A DNA stretch of 39,593 nucleotides, from positions 1 to 39,593 of the forward strand of contig LNEI01000031.1 of NCBI GenBank assembly GCA_001464455.1, in the 5' to 3' direction. Source of the DNA: Acidobacteria bacterium Ga0077534 (GTDB taxonomy: Bacteria; Acidobacteriota; Blastocatellia; Pyrinomonadales; Pyrinomonadaceae). Below the pieces are notes generated by a model. That model saw nothing but the letters and a program-made list of their open reading frames with translations, ran no database searches and was not told the DNA's origin. The translations under genes and the position numbers were made by a program. Of this stretch, positions 16,685 through 25,550 are shown in pieces; within the stretch, counting starts at the first letter, position 1; every line of letters begins with the position of its first letter.

Positions 16685-17749
16685 ATGAACTTATTCAGCA
16701 AATCATCCGCTTCGTCTGCCCGTGTCATCTTTTTTCTCACGATATTGTTGATTTCTGTGGCTGATACCGATGCTCAGAAAAAGCAGAAGGACGAATTGGT
16801 GCCCGTTATCGCATTTGTCAGTACCCGCGATCACAAGGCCGAATCGATAGCCGAGTTTTTTCTTGCTTCCGAGATCTATCTCATGGATATGGACGGCTCA
16901 AATCAGCGCCGTCTTACGAACAATAGATTTGGCGACGGGTACCCAAACATCTCGCCCGACGGACGCCGGATCGTATTCGAAAGCGGCCGTCTGCGAAAAC
17001 CGGGCGACCCCAACAATCTTTCCGATCTCTTTATAATGAACTCAGACGGCTCCGATCAGCGACATCTCGTGCGAGGATCGTCAGCAACCTGGTCACCTGA
17101 CGGAAAGCACATCGCGTATCACGCAAGTGCTTCCGGGAGTGGAACAATGAACCGCATGAATCCCGGATCGGCTACCTCAGACAGCGATATCTTTATCCTG
17201 AACGTCGACGATTTCCTCAAAGGAAAAGCCAAACCGTGGAATCTTACCAATGACCCCTCGATGATCGATGAAGATGCGGATTGGTCGCCCGACGGGAAAT
17301 CTATCGCCTTTACGAGATATGGTGTCAACGTCCCGCACGACAAAGCGACTAGTGCCGAGGTTTTCGTTATCAATCCCAGCGGCCGCGAAAAACCTCGCCG
17401 CCTGACAAATAACAATGACGAGGAACGTGCGCCCGCATGGTCGCCCGATGGAAAACAGATCGCGTTAACCTGCAGGATCAACGATTCGCCGTTTCAAGCA
17501 TGTGTGATGAATTCGGACGGCTCGAATTTGCGAGCATTGACCAAAATAGCCGGTCGTACCGCAGTGTGGTCTCCGGACGGAAAACAAATCATTTTCCATC
17601 GCGAAGTGAAAGCTGGCGACACCGAAAACGAGCAGTTATTCTCGATAGACCTGACGGGTGCGAACGAAAAGCAGCTAACTTCGGGCTCCTACCTGAACGG
17701 CTGGGCAAATCCCGGAATGGTGCTACGAAGTGCACTAGCACCCAAATAA
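16685..17749 (+). CDS. Exported TolB-like PD40 beta-propeller protein
   Basis: 354 residues with a signal peptide (VIFFLTILLISVADTDAQ). Blades carry the WD40-like PD40 signature: PNISPDGRRIVFES, ATWSPDGKHIAYHA, ADWSPDGKSIAFTR, PAWSPDGKQIALTC and AVWSPDGKQIIFHR, each preceded by an MNxDGSxxRxLT strand. This is the TolB C-terminal propeller type. Without a TolB N-terminal domain or nearby tol/pal genes it is better called a secreted propeller of unknown partner. A promoter-like TTGACC/GTACAT pair lies upstream. It is separated from nrdJ by 270 nt of regulatory sequence. Confidence 0.88.
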   Translation: MNLFSKSSASSARVIFFLTILLISVADTDAQKKQKDELVPVIAFVSTRDHKAESIAEFFLASEIYLMDMDGSNQRRLTNNRFGDGYPNISPDGRRIVFESGRLRKPGDPNNLSDLFIMNSDGSDQRHLVRGSSATWSPDGKHIAYHASASGSGTMNRMNPGSATSDSDIFILNVDDFLKGKAKPWNLTNDPSMIDEDADWSPDGKSIAFTRYGVNVPHDKATSAEVFVINPSGREKPRRLTNNNDEERAPAWSPDGKQIALTCRINDSPFQACVMNSDGSNLRALTKIAGRTAVWSPDGKQIIFHREVKAGDTENEQLFSIDLTGANEKQLTSGSYLNGWANPGMVLRSALAPK

Positions 17750-18019
17750 ATTATCAAAGATCAAAACCACGCAAAATAAATACTACTCGTGGTTGCTCCA
17801 CAACGATGCACAATATCTTGTGCAAAAAAACATTGACAAGGTTTGACCGTTTTCACTAAACTTCAACTACTTGCAGATCGGACTTACATACGCATCTTCA
17901 AGTTCGCTTAACACAATTCATCTCATCTAAAAGCTATCAAATGCTATTTTCTAATGTTAAAATAGCGTTAATCGGGTAGATTCGTCTCGGCATCTTTATA
18001 AAGGAGCGTAGGGCCACAT
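17750..18019 (+). promoter_or_regulatory. nrdJ upstream region: NrdR-like box, promoter and inverted repeats
   Basis: GCACAATATCTTGTGC at 17808-17823 is a perfect hyphenated palindrome and matches 13 of 16 positions of the NrdR-box consensus (ACACWATATATWGTGT). A TTGACA -35 element follows at 17833-17838, with a weak CTAAAC 17 nt on. A second palindrome, GCTATTTT/AAAATAGC with an 8-nt centre, lies at 17943-17966. AACCACG/CGTGGTT (17765-17794) may be the end of the preceding gene's transcript. A second NrdR box at the usual 31-32 bp distance was not found, nor any cobalamin riboswitch. Confidence 0.55.
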
Positions 18020-20542
18020 ATGAGCACAGTTTTTGAGTCGGCAATAAGCACATTTCTCGATAAAAACGGCGTTGGAAACGGCGCCGGAACAGCTACTGCA
18101 CGCGAGTTCATCCCGCTCGGCCTCAACGCTCAAAAGGTCGTCAGCAAGCGATATGCTCTCAAAGACGAAAACGGTGAACCGCTCGAAACTTGGGCGGACA
18201 TCGTTCGCCGCGTGGTCGGTCATGTTTCAAAAGCTGAGACCGAGCCGTTCAAACAAAAGCTCTTCTACAACGAGATGACCGCCGTCATGCTCGCCCGCGA
18301 GTTCGTTCCGAACACCCCTTGTCTGGTCAACGCCGGCAAGCCGAAAGGCCAGCTTGCTGCCTGCTTTGTTCTCAACGTACCTGATTCGATCGAAGGCATC
18401 ATGGAACATGCCCAGCACGTTGCGATCATTCACCAGACGGGCGGCGGGACGGGCATGACCTACGAATTTTTACGCCCTGCGGGCTCGATGGTCAATTCGA
18501 CTCGTGGCGTTGCATCGGGCCCGGTTAGCTTCATGAACATCGTCAATCAAACGACCGAGGTCGTGAAGCAAGGTGGTGTTCGCCGCGGTGCAAATATGGG
18601 CATTCTGCGTGTTTCGCATCCCGACATTCTCCGTTTCATCCACGCCAAGAACGATCAAACTAGTCTCACCAACTTCAACATATCGGTGACGGTCACAGAC
18701 ATGTTTATGGAGGCGGTTGAGAAGGGCACGTGGTTCCAAACCGAGTTCAACGGAGAACCCTGGACTCAAGCGGTGTACGATGCCGCAACCGGCCAGGACT
18801 ATGTCGTCTATCGCCGTGCCGACGGTTCAACGGCTACCTTTGCGGACAAGCTCGGGTTTGAAACCGCCGATCTCAGCGACTGCATCATCGAACCGCCGCC
18901 TCTGCCCGGAATGGTTTTCGCACCCGACATATGGAACCGCATCATCGCTTCGGCCCATAAGTACGCCGAACCGGGCATCATCTTTATCGATCAGGTCAAT
19001 CGTCACAACCATCTGATGAACTCGATGGGCCCGATATACGCGTGCAACCCGTGCGGCGAACAGCAGCTTCATTTCAACAACTCGTGCAATCTCGGCTCGA
19101 TCGACGTTGCCAAGTTTTACAAACAAGTTTCGGACGGCGAAGGTGTCGTCGATTGGGAGCGACTTTCAAGCGTCACTCAACTCTGCACCCAGTTCCTCGA
19201 TAACGTGGTCGATGCCGGTTATTTCCCGCTGCCTGAGATCGATGATGTCGTCAAACGCACCCGCCCGGTCGGCCTGGGCATCATGGGCTTTGCAGATCTC
19301 TGCCTGAAGATGGGCGTGACCTACGGCAGCGATGAATCGATCGCCTTGATGGAACGCGTCATGGGCTTTGTCCGACGTGAATCATGGCTCGCATCGCTCA
19401 ATCTCGGGAAGGAAAAAGGTGTTTTCCCGGAGTTCGAAGCAAACAAGGAAGCGTATGCCCGGTTTATCTACGACGAGATCGGCATTCCCCGCGACATTCC
19501 GCTTACGCCTCGCAACTACGAGGTAACTACCATTGCTCCGACGGGTACGATCTCCTTGGTGGCCGAAACTTCGTCTGGGATCGAGCCTAACTTCTCTTGG
19601 GCATACGTCCGTCAGGATACGCTCGGAACCCGAACTTACGTTCACACTCCAGCCGCCGAAGCTCTCGGTTTAACGGTCGATCAAACCAACGAAGAGTCGA
19701 TAAAAGCTGCGGCAGAATATGTCGTGGAACATGAAGCCGAACTGCCGAGCCACTTCATCTCAGCCATGTCGATCAAATCGCTCGAGCATGTCAAGGTGCT
19801 TGCCGCCGCTCAAAAGCATGTCGACAACGCCATTTCAAAGACCTGTAACGGAGCCAAAGACGACACCGTCGAATCTGTCGACGAACTCTACAAACTCGCC
19901 CGCACTCTCGGCTGCAAAGCCGTCAGCTACTATCGCGACGGCAGCCGCGAAGGGCAGGTGCTGAATGCGATGAAAGTCGAGGAGAAGGGGAGTGACGCAG
20001 GGAAGGAACAACAGCCTTCGACTCCTCAACTCATCAACTCATCAACTCCCGAACTCTTCCACTCCTCCACTCCGTCACGCGTCGAGCGGCCCCGCGAACT
20101 GCAAGGCTCGACCTGGCAAATCCCGTTCGAGGGCCAAAATCTGTATGTGACGGTCAATCACGATGGGCAGCGGATCCTCGAGATCTTCGTTGCCGGGCCG
20201 ATCAGCCCGGGCGTTGGCCTGCTCGCTTCAAAAATGCTTCGCGGCGGTTTCGACTCAAACGAGGTTGCTCACAGCCTGAACAAAGTAACGTCTACCCACG
20301 CCGTGTGGTTCAACGAACGCCTTCTGACCTCACCGGAACAGGCCGTGGCAGAGTGCCTACTTCTCATCGAACGCCGTCTGAATGGAATGCCCGAGTCGGA
20401 ACGTGCCATCGGCAAGACCGTAGCGATCGAAACCACGCAAATGTCCAGCATGATCGGCAAGTGTCCCGAATGCAGCGGCCAGCTCGAACACGCATCAGGC
20501 TGCGACTCGTGCCGCGACTGCGGGTACTCGAAGTGTAAATAA
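18020..20542 (+). CDS. nrdJ: Adenosylcobalamin-dependent (class II) ribonucleotide reductase
   Basis: 840 residues. It shows the class II core: [29 protein letters not shown] (first active-site Cys), [22 protein letters not shown] (radical Cys) with [21 protein letters not shown], and [20 protein letters not shown]. The C-terminal domain carries a C-x2-C zinc ribbon (KCPECSG, then [12 protein letters not shown]) for redox relay. It reduces ribonucleotides to deoxyribonucleotides with or without oxygen. The linker before the C-terminal domain (bases about 20000-20085) is a Ser/Thr/Pro-rich in-frame minisatellite (ATCAACTC-type units), an oddity also seen in the terminase gene. AGGAG and GTAGGG lie upstream of the ATG. 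Confidence 0.96.
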   Translation: MSTVFESAISTFLDKNGVGNGAGTATAREFIPLGLNAQKVVSKRYALKDENGEPLETWADIVRRVVGHVSKAETEPFKQKLFYNEMTAVMLAREFVPNTPCLVNAGKPKGQLAACFVLNVPDSIEGIMEHAQHVAIIHQTGGGTGMTYEFLRPAGSMVNSTRGVASGPVSFMNIVNQTTEVVKQGGVRRGANMGILRVSHPDILRFIHAKNDQTSLTNFNISVTVTDMFMEAVEKGTWFQTEFNGEPWTQAVYDAATGQDYVVYRRADGSTATFADKLGFETADLSDCIIEPPPLPGMVFAPDIWNRIIASAHKYAEPGIIFIDQVNRHNHLMNSMGPIYACNPCGEQQLHFNNSCNLGSIDVAKFYKQVSDGEGVVDWERLSSVTQLCTQFLDNVVDAGYFPLPEIDDVVKRTRPVGLGIMGFADLCLKMGVTYGSDESIALMERVMGFVRRESWLASLNLGKEKGVFPEFEANKEAYARFIYDEIGIPRDIPLTPRNYEVTTIAPTGTISLVAETSSGIEPNFSWAYVRQDTLGTRTYVHTPAAEALGLTVDQTNEESIKAAAEYVVEHEAELPSHFISAMSIKSLEHVKVLAAAQKHVDNAISKTCNGAKDDTVESVDELYKLARTLGCKAVSYYRDGSREGQVLNAMKVEEKGSDAGKEQQPSTPQLINSSTPELFHSSTPSRVERPRELQGSTWQIPFEGQNLYVTVNHDGQRILEIFVAGPISPGVGLLASKMLRGGFDSNEVAHSLNKVTSTHAVWFNERLLTSPEQAVAECLLLIERRLNGMPESERAIGKTVAIETTQMSSMIGKCPECSGQLEHASGCDSCRDCGYSKCK
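20020..20085. repeat. In-frame 8-bp-type minisatellite inside nrdJ linker
   Basis: CAACTCATCAACTCATCAAC is followed by degenerate CTCTTCCACTCCTCCACTCC. The tract encodes a Ser/Thr/Pro-rich stretch ([17 protein letters not shown]) between the catalytic core and the C-terminal domain of NrdJ. It resembles the period-8 arrays after dacB. Confidence 0.6.
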
Positions 20543-20546
20543 CTGT

Positions 20547-20588
20547 GGACCGCAGGCATCCTACCTGCAGGCAGGATGCCTGCGGTCC
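20547..20588. terminator. 42-bp perfect inverted repeat between convergent genes
   Basis: GGACCGCAGGCATCCT (20547-20562) and its exact complement (20573-20588) flank a 10-nt centre that is itself palindromic. It fills the 50-bp gap between the stops of nrdJ and the di-haem peroxidase, followed by TTTT on the plus strand. It may serve as a bidirectional terminator; the sequence also looks like a REP-type mobile palindrome. Confidence 0.55.
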
Positions 20589-20592
20589 AGTT

Positions 20593-22827
20593 TTACTCGA
20601 GCCCGACGAAGTCAAACCCTGTCAGATCCCCTGTAATGTCAAAGATCCTTGGCGAAAATCTGTAGCGTTTCGACGCTACCGCCATCGAATATCCGGCTCC
20701 TGTCGGAACGCTATTAAAGCTATATACACCGAACGAACTGGTCGTCGCGGTTCGGCGAACGCCGGTTGCATCGGTGAGGTTTACTATCGCATTTCGCAGG
20801 CCCTGACCGGTCGGCGTTGCGACTCGGCCTGTAATGGATACGGTCGGAATGTCGACCGCCTCGCCAAATGTCGTGAACTGCAGCAGCCGCGAGACCGAAA
20901 ACCCATTTACCGCCTGTGCATCCTCGATATACCAGCGGCCGTAGAACGTTCGATTCTCAAACGCCTCTGAGTTCGGTATCACTACGCTGACCGATGCCCA
21001 GCCGTTTCCCGCTCCGCTCGATTGCGAATTTACGGCAACCCTTGCGAGCGATCCTGCAGATGGGATCGAGGTGCCGACACCGGGATCGACGTCATCGATG
21101 ACCAGTACGGCCTGCGAATTCCCGAGTGCCTTCGAAACCGAGACGGTGAAGTTCGGATTCCCCACCATCGGTGGGGCGATGGCCATGACCTCGGGCACGA
21201 TCGCACCCGTTCCGGCCCGGCCGGTTCCCGTTATTTGCGGGACTCGGTTCGACTCGGTATAAAGTTTCGGCCGGTCGAATGGGGGCAGTTCGTTCTTTAC
21301 TCGGAGATCGGTCATCGGTCTCTTCATAAAGGCGACTAACGCCTGCTTATCATATGCCGAAAGTCCAAGCTTCCTGATTATTCCGTTTTCGAAGTTCGGC
21401 GCATCGTCGTGGTCCCCGCCGCGATCGTAAAACTCAATAACTTCCTCGAGTGTCGCGAAACGTCCGTTCCGCATGTACGGGGCATGGAGTTCTACATTGC
21501 GAAGATTTGGGGTGCGGAAACGGCCGTTGTCGTCCGTGTTTTGCGTAACGGCGCCGCGGCCTAGATCCTCGGCGACCGGGCGAACGCCTATATTGTGATA
21601 TTGATTGTTGCTCAAAAGCGGGCCGCTGTGGCAAACGTTGCAGTTTGTCGCGACAAATAACTGCAGGCCATCCTGTTCGAGCTGCGTCATCTGTTCGATA
21701 TTGGCGTTCGAGCGGTCAAATGGCGTGCGGTCGGAAAACAGCATCCGCTCGTGCGTGCCGATCGCCATCGCGATCCTCGCCGGCGTGACTTCGGGCGTAC
21801 CGAACGCCTCCTCAAAAAGCTCAGGATAACTACGTGTACCGATCCAAGTTTCGAGGCTTGCAGGAATATCCGTTGCGAGGGCGAGCGGTTTTGCACACTG
21901 GATGCGGCTAGCGACGTCGCTCCAGTTACGGCCGCCGTGAGCCATCTCAGCCGACGAGAGCGGCGGTCCGGCTACCTGGCTCTCAAGTGCCGCTCGGGTT
22001 GGAAGCAGGACGTTGTTGGTCAATTGATCGCGAAAGGTCTCGCTCGCTCGGCCGTCCCAGAAAAGGCCGCTTCTTGAGTAGCCCGCATTTAGGTACGAAG
22101 GCGATTTGCGGCCAGTAACCTGGTTGCCGAAGCCATAGACCGGATCAAAAACGTATGTTCCATTAGACAGATTCTGCGGCACGCCGGGTGAGCCAAAGAT
22201 GTCGTCGGCGGTGCCAAACATCTGATCGAAACCGGGATTTCGCGTGGCCGCATTTGTCCGCGGATCGGAACCTCCCGCGGCTGGACGGTGACAGGTTCCG
22301 CAGGAAACGGTTCGGGTCGATGAAAGCTGCTCATCCCAGAAAAGGGCTTTTCCGAGTGATGCTTTTGCTGCGGTTACTGGATTTCCTGCGGGAGCGATGG
22401 GCGGTTCGAGCGGCTGGAAGAGCCAGGTTTGGTCTAGCATTCCATCGCCACGTGTGCCCTGATCAGGCGTACCAAGCGGGCTCTGTACGGTTCCGTTCTC
22501 GGCACGAACCCAGTAAAAATAAGGCTGCGTTCCGGTGACAGTCGGGTCGAAAAAGAAACTAGCCTGAGTCGTACCAACGTCAGTCGCGGTTGCAGGATCG
22601 TTCGAAGTATTTCGAAATATACGATATGTCGTCGCCCCTCTGATGGTATCCCAATAGATCCCGACCTTGTTTGCGTAGTCGCCATCGGAAGCGTTGACCC
22701 CGGTCGGAGCCGCTAACGAGCTGCCAAACACGCTGCCCTCGGCTGTTCTGGTCTCGCTGCCGAAGAAGGCTACGCCGAGCGCAAACATCGCAAACCCACC
22801 AATAACAAAAAACTTTATCGTCCGCAT
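20593..22827 (-). CDS. Exported di-haem cytochrome c peroxidase (MauG/CcpA family) with Fn3-like and C-terminal beta domains
   Basis: 744 residues from the ATG of MRTIKFF, chosen for GGAAGTAGG upstream and a proper signal segment; the frame stays open upstream only through repeat DNA. After a signal anchor, residues 40-130 look like a fibronectin-III module. The peroxidase part has two haem c sites, CGTCH (176-180) and CNVCH (396-400), with FWDEQLSSTRTVSCG and LFWDGRA, the usual motifs. The last 81 residues are a carboxypeptidase-regulatory/transthyretin-like module (SITGRVATPTG to DFVGLE), also present on the FG-GAP protein at 31489. The enzyme would reduce peroxide or oxidise a partner in the periplasm or at the surface. 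Confidence 0.9.
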   Translation of the reverse strand: MRTIKFFVIGGFAMFALGVAFFGSETRTAEGSVFGSSLAAPTGVNASDGDYANKVGIYWDTIRGATTYRIFRNTSNDPATATDVGTTQASFFFDPTVTGTQPYFYWVRAENGTVQSPLGTPDQGTRGDGMLDQTWLFQPLEPPIAPAGNPVTAAKASLGKALFWDEQLSSTRTVSCGTCHRPAAGGSDPRTNAATRNPGFDQMFGTADDIFGSPGVPQNLSNGTYVFDPVYGFGNQVTGRKSPSYLNAGYSRSGLFWDGRASETFRDQLTNNVLLPTRAALESQVAGPPLSSAEMAHGGRNWSDVASRIQCAKPLALATDIPASLETWIGTRSYPELFEEAFGTPEVTPARIAMAIGTHERMLFSDRTPFDRSNANIEQMTQLEQDGLQLFVATNCNVCHSGPLLSNNQYHNIGVRPVAEDLGRGAVTQNTDDNGRFRTPNLRNVELHAPYMRNGRFATLEEVIEFYDRGGDHDDAPNFENGIIRKLGLSAYDKQALVAFMKRPMTDLRVKNELPPFDRPKLYTESNRVPQITGTGRAGTGAIVPEVMAIAPPMVGNPNFTVSVSKALGNSQAVLVIDDVDPGVGTSIPSAGSLARVAVNSQSSGAGNGWASVSVVIPNSEAFENRTFYGRWYIEDAQAVNGFSVSRLLQFTTFGEAVDIPTVSITGRVATPTGQGLRNAIVNLTDATGVRRTATTSSFGVYSFNSVPTGAGYSMAVASKRYRFSPRIFDITGDLTGFDFVGLE

Positions 22828-22885
22828 CAAACCTACTTCCCTTATATTTATAGAACCCCAAATTTTATCATATCTAACGCTGAAA

Positions 22886-23061
22886 CTCCCCTCCTGGACA
22901 GGAGGGGTGGCCCGGCTTTGCGGGTCGGGGTGGTCGAGGAGGTGGGGGATCGCGGTGTTTGAATTAGTGTTACTTTTTGCCATTTTATCTTCCTCACTCC
23001 GCGAGCCCTCAACCACCCCGTCAGCCGAAGCGGCTGCCACCCCTCCTGTCCAGGAGGGGAG
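22886..23061. repeat. Family B element, copy B1
   Basis: Ends are CCCCTCCTGGACAGGAGGGG hairpins. Inward of the left hairpin are a GGCCCGGC/GGGTCGGGG stem and TGGTCGAGG; inward of the right one are CCTCAACCACCCCGTCAGCC and GAAGCGGCTGCC. The core (ATCGCGGTGTTTGAATTAGT onward) is like those of B4, B5 and B6. Confidence 0.85.
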
Positions 23062-23073
23062 TGTTTCTTGATT

Positions 23074-23256
23074 CCCCTCCTGGACAGGAGGGGTGGCCCG
23101 GCTTTGCGGGCCGGGGTGGTTGAGGCGCTGGGGCTTCGATAATGAAACGCGGGCGATGGCAGCGAGCATAACATTGCTTTGCATTGCATACTCCGCGAGG
23201 CCTCAACCACCCCGTCAGCCGAAGCGGCTGCCACCCCCTCCTGTCCAGTAGGGGAG
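23074..23256. repeat. Family B element, copy B2
   Basis: Same ends as B1, with one T in the right hairpin (CCAGTAGGGG). The core is of a second type, containing CGATAATGAAACGCGGGCGA and TGGCAGCGAGCATAACATT. Confidence 0.85.
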
Positions 23257-23268
23257 CTTTTCCTGATT

Positions 23269-23451
23269 CCCCTCCTGGACAGGAGGGGTGGCTCGGCTTT
23301 GCGAGCCGGGGTGGTTGAGGCGTTGGGGATTCGATAATGCAACGCGGGCGATGGCAGCGAGCATGATATACCTTTGGGTTGTATACTCCGCATCAACATC
23401 AACCACCCCGTCAGCCGAAGCGGCTGCCACCCCTCCTGTCCAGGAGGGGAG
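23269..23451. repeat. Family B element, copy B3
   Basis: Same ends. The core closely matches B2 (CGATAATGCAACGCGGGCGA). The left inner stem has changed to GGCTCGGC/GCGAGCCG, a compensated pair that keeps the hairpin. Confidence 0.85.
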
Positions 23452-23463
23452 CTTTTCTTGATT

Positions 23464-23636
23464 CCCCTCCTGGACAGGAGGGGTGGCCCGGCTTTGCGGG
23501 CCGGGGTGGTTGAGGCGTTGGGGGATCGCGGTGTTTGAATTCGTGTTACTTTTTGCCATTTTATCTTTCTCACTCCGCGATCTCTCAACCACCCCGTCAG
23601 CCGAAGCGGCGGCCACCCCTCCTGTCCAGGAGGGGA
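23464..23636. repeat. Family B element, copy B4
   Basis: Same ends, with a core like B1 (ATCGCGGTGTTTGAATTCGT). It is followed by a partial end-hairpin about 40 bp before the dacB start. Confidence 0.85.
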
Positions 23637-23706
23637 GTGTTTCTTGAGTCCCCTCCTGTGGAGGGGTGCTTTTCGTCGCAAACCAACTTTGCTGTAAAAT
23701 CCTTCC

Positions 23707-25353
23707 ATGATCTCTAACCGAATGTTTCTGGGTGTTGCTCTGGCTGCGGCGATCTTTTTCTCCTTTGCTGATGGGGATGTTGTGATTCGGTCGGTCGGGG
23801 CTGAGCCGAGGCCGGAACCGACCGCTACGATGCGGCCTAGAACTGCTCCGATCACGCCGACTCCAACACCGGCAACCGCGACGCCGTCGCCAACTGTTAC
23901 CCCGGGCACAAAACCGGTCGAAACGCTCGAGCAGCTTCAGTCGAAGATCAGGATGCGGTTGTTTGATCCGCTCGTTCGGCGTGGCCGGGTCGGGGTGAAG
24001 ATCGCTTCGCTGAACTCGGGCAAGGTTATTTTCGAGCAGGACTCGGAGAAGTATTTCATGCCGGCTTCGAACATGAAAAACTTCACTGTGGCTGCCGCTA
24101 TCGACAAGCTTGGCCCGGATTTTCGCTTCGTGACGAGCGTTTACGGCACTTCCCTGCCGGATCCTAACGGTACGGTCAAGGGTGATATTCGCGTGTATGG
24201 CCGGGGCGATATTTCGATCTCTAATACCTTTTTTAACGGCGACAATTACAAAGGGATCGACAATCTTGTCGACCGTATCGCCGCCGCCGGTGTAAAGCGG
24301 ATCGAGGGCTCGATCGTTGGTGACGAAAGCTATTTCAAAGGTTTCTACATTCCGCAGACGTGGGAGTGGGACGACCTTCAGTTCTATTACGGCGCCGAGG
24401 TTTCGGCACTCCCGGTGAATGACAATGCCGTCAGTGTCGCCGTCACGCCGGGTGCGAACGGCGGGCCTTGTGTGGTCACGATCACGCCGCCGAACACTCT
24501 GTTTCAGATCAACAATCTGTGTACTACGGGCGGTTCGCGGCGAACGGCCTCGGTCGTTAAAAAGATCGACCGCAACGTGCTCGACGTTACTGGCACAGTG
24601 CCTTCGGGCGATGATGGGCTGCGGGCGGCTGTCGCGGTTACGCGGCCGGCGGAACTGTTCATTGCACTGCTCAAACAGCGGCTGGAATTTCGGGGTATCA
24701 CGGTGACGGGTTCCGTCAGGATGTCGCCGCCGAACATTCGCAGCCAGCCGGGGCAGATCGAAATAGCCCGGCTCGAATCGGTTCCGCTCAGCCTCATCGC
24801 CGCAAAGACGATGAAGCCCAGTCAAAATATGTTTACCGAGGTGCTGCTGTGGACGCTCGGTGAGGAGCGTGGCTTCCCTGCCGGACAGCGTGTTTACAGC
24901 GAGTCCGACCCGGATAGCTCCGCCGCCGGTATTAACGTTATCAAAGCCTTCCTTAAGGACATCGGCGCCGCGGAGGACGGCATTTTGCAATATGATGGCT
25001 CGGGGCTGTCGCGTCATGATCTGATCACACCTTCGGCTGTCGTATCGCTGTATACGTACATGGCTAAACAAAGTAAATATGCTCCGGTGTGGCGTGAGAG
25101 CCTGACCATTGCAGGAGTCGATGGCACGCTTACGAACAGAATGCGGGGGACGCAAGCTCAAGCGAATTTTCGCGGGAAGACCGGGACCATCGACCAGGTC
25201 TCCGCGCTTTCTGGTTACGTGACGACGGCTGCGGGTGAACAGCTCGTCGTCTCGCTCGTAGTAAATAATGTCGGCGGCCGTGCCGTCACCCGAACTTCGC
25301 TGACCGACGAGATAGTCGTGGCGTTAGCGAATTTTAATGGGAGAGTCGACTAA
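23707..25353 (+). CDS. dacB: D-Ala-D-Ala carboxypeptidase/endopeptidase, PBP4 (DacB) family
   Basis: 548 residues. A signal segment (FLGVALAAAIFFSFADG) is followed by a Pro/Thr-rich linker (about 33-70). The peptidase S13 motifs are present: S-N-M-K (121-124, nucleophile Ser), a middle YDGSGLSRHD motif, and GKTGTI (K-T-G) about 60 residues before the end. The PBP4 insertion domains between the first and second motifs account for the length. It trims or cleaves peptidoglycan cross-links in the periplasm. The upstream region is entirely family B repeats, and the gene ends in a period-8 minisatellite. Confidence 0.93.
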   Translation: MISNRMFLGVALAAAIFFSFADGDVVIRSVGAEPRPEPTATMRPRTAPITPTPTPATATPSPTVTPGTKPVETLEQLQSKIRMRLFDPLVRRGRVGVKIASLNSGKVIFEQDSEKYFMPASNMKNFTVAAAIDKLGPDFRFVTSVYGTSLPDPNGTVKGDIRVYGRGDISISNTFFNGDNYKGIDNLVDRIAAAGVKRIEGSIVGDESYFKGFYIPQTWEWDDLQFYYGAEVSALPVNDNAVSVAVTPGANGGPCVVTITPPNTLFQINNLCTTGGSRRTASVVKKIDRNVLDVTGTVPSGDDGLRAAVAVTRPAELFIALLKQRLEFRGITVTGSVRMSPPNIRSQPGQIEIARLESVPLSLIAAKTMKPSQNMFTEVLLWTLGEERGFPAGQRVYSESDPDSSAAGINVIKAFLKDIGAAEDGILQYDGSGLSRHDLITPSAVVSLYTYMAKQSKYAPVWRESLTIAGVDGTLTNRMRGTQAQANFRGKTGTIDQVSALSGYVTTAAGEQLVVSLVVNNVGGRAVTRTSLTDEIVVALANFNGRVD

Positions 25354-25550
25354 GTTGACTAGGTTGCGAAGTTGACTAAGTTGCGAAGTTGACTAAGTTA
25401 CGGAGTTGCGGAGTTGCGGGTTGTAAATATCGATATCAAAAACTTCGCAACCTCATAACTTCGCAACTTCGCAACTTCGCAACCTCGTAACTTCGCAACC
25501 CCGCAACTTCGTAACTTCGCAACTTCGCAACTCTGCAACTCTCTAAACTC
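25354..25550. repeat. Inverted pair of 8-bp minisatellites between convergent genes
   Basis: About 25355-25420 is built of AGTTGCGA/AGTTGACTA units. About 25440-25535 is built of AACTTCGC units, the reverse complement, in roughly eleven repeats. Between them is a short AT-rich spacer (TTGTAAATATCGATATCAAA). The whole can form one long hairpin lying between the stops of dacB and the RRM gene. Confidence 0.8.

Larger units (their letters stand above)
22828..23706. repeat. Array of four family B elements between divergent genes
   Basis: No genuine gene lies here; open frames are repeat translation. Four elements stand head to tail (22886-23061, 23074-23256, 23269-23451, 23464-23636), joined by 12-nt linkers like TGTTTCTTGATT. 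A half copy follows (CCCCTCCTGTGGAGGGG near 23651). The start-to-start distances are 186, 195 and 195 bp, all multiples of three. The array fills the whole region upstream of both the peroxidase and dacB, so their promoters must lie in or between elements. Confidence 0.85.

Noticed and set aside
17750-18019. Cobalamin riboswitch before nrdJ
   Set aside because: No B12-box-like sequence or long structured leader could be recognised.
22828-23184. N-terminal extension of the di-haem peroxidase through the B array
   Set aside because: The internal ATG at 22827 has a ribosome site and starts a signal peptide; the extension is repeat translation.
22886-23636. CRISPR array
   Set aside because: Repeats are large inverted-end elements with similar cores at about 190-bp spacing, and there are no short unique spacers or cas genes.
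22848-23909. Long minus-strand open frame across the family B array
   Set aside because: Its translation is only B-element repeats and it runs antisense into the dacB start. It is open because the elements lack stops.
23215-25161. 648-codon minus-strand open frame opposite dacB
   Set aside because: Antisense to a clear PBP4-type gene, Arg/His-rich translation without recognisable motifs.
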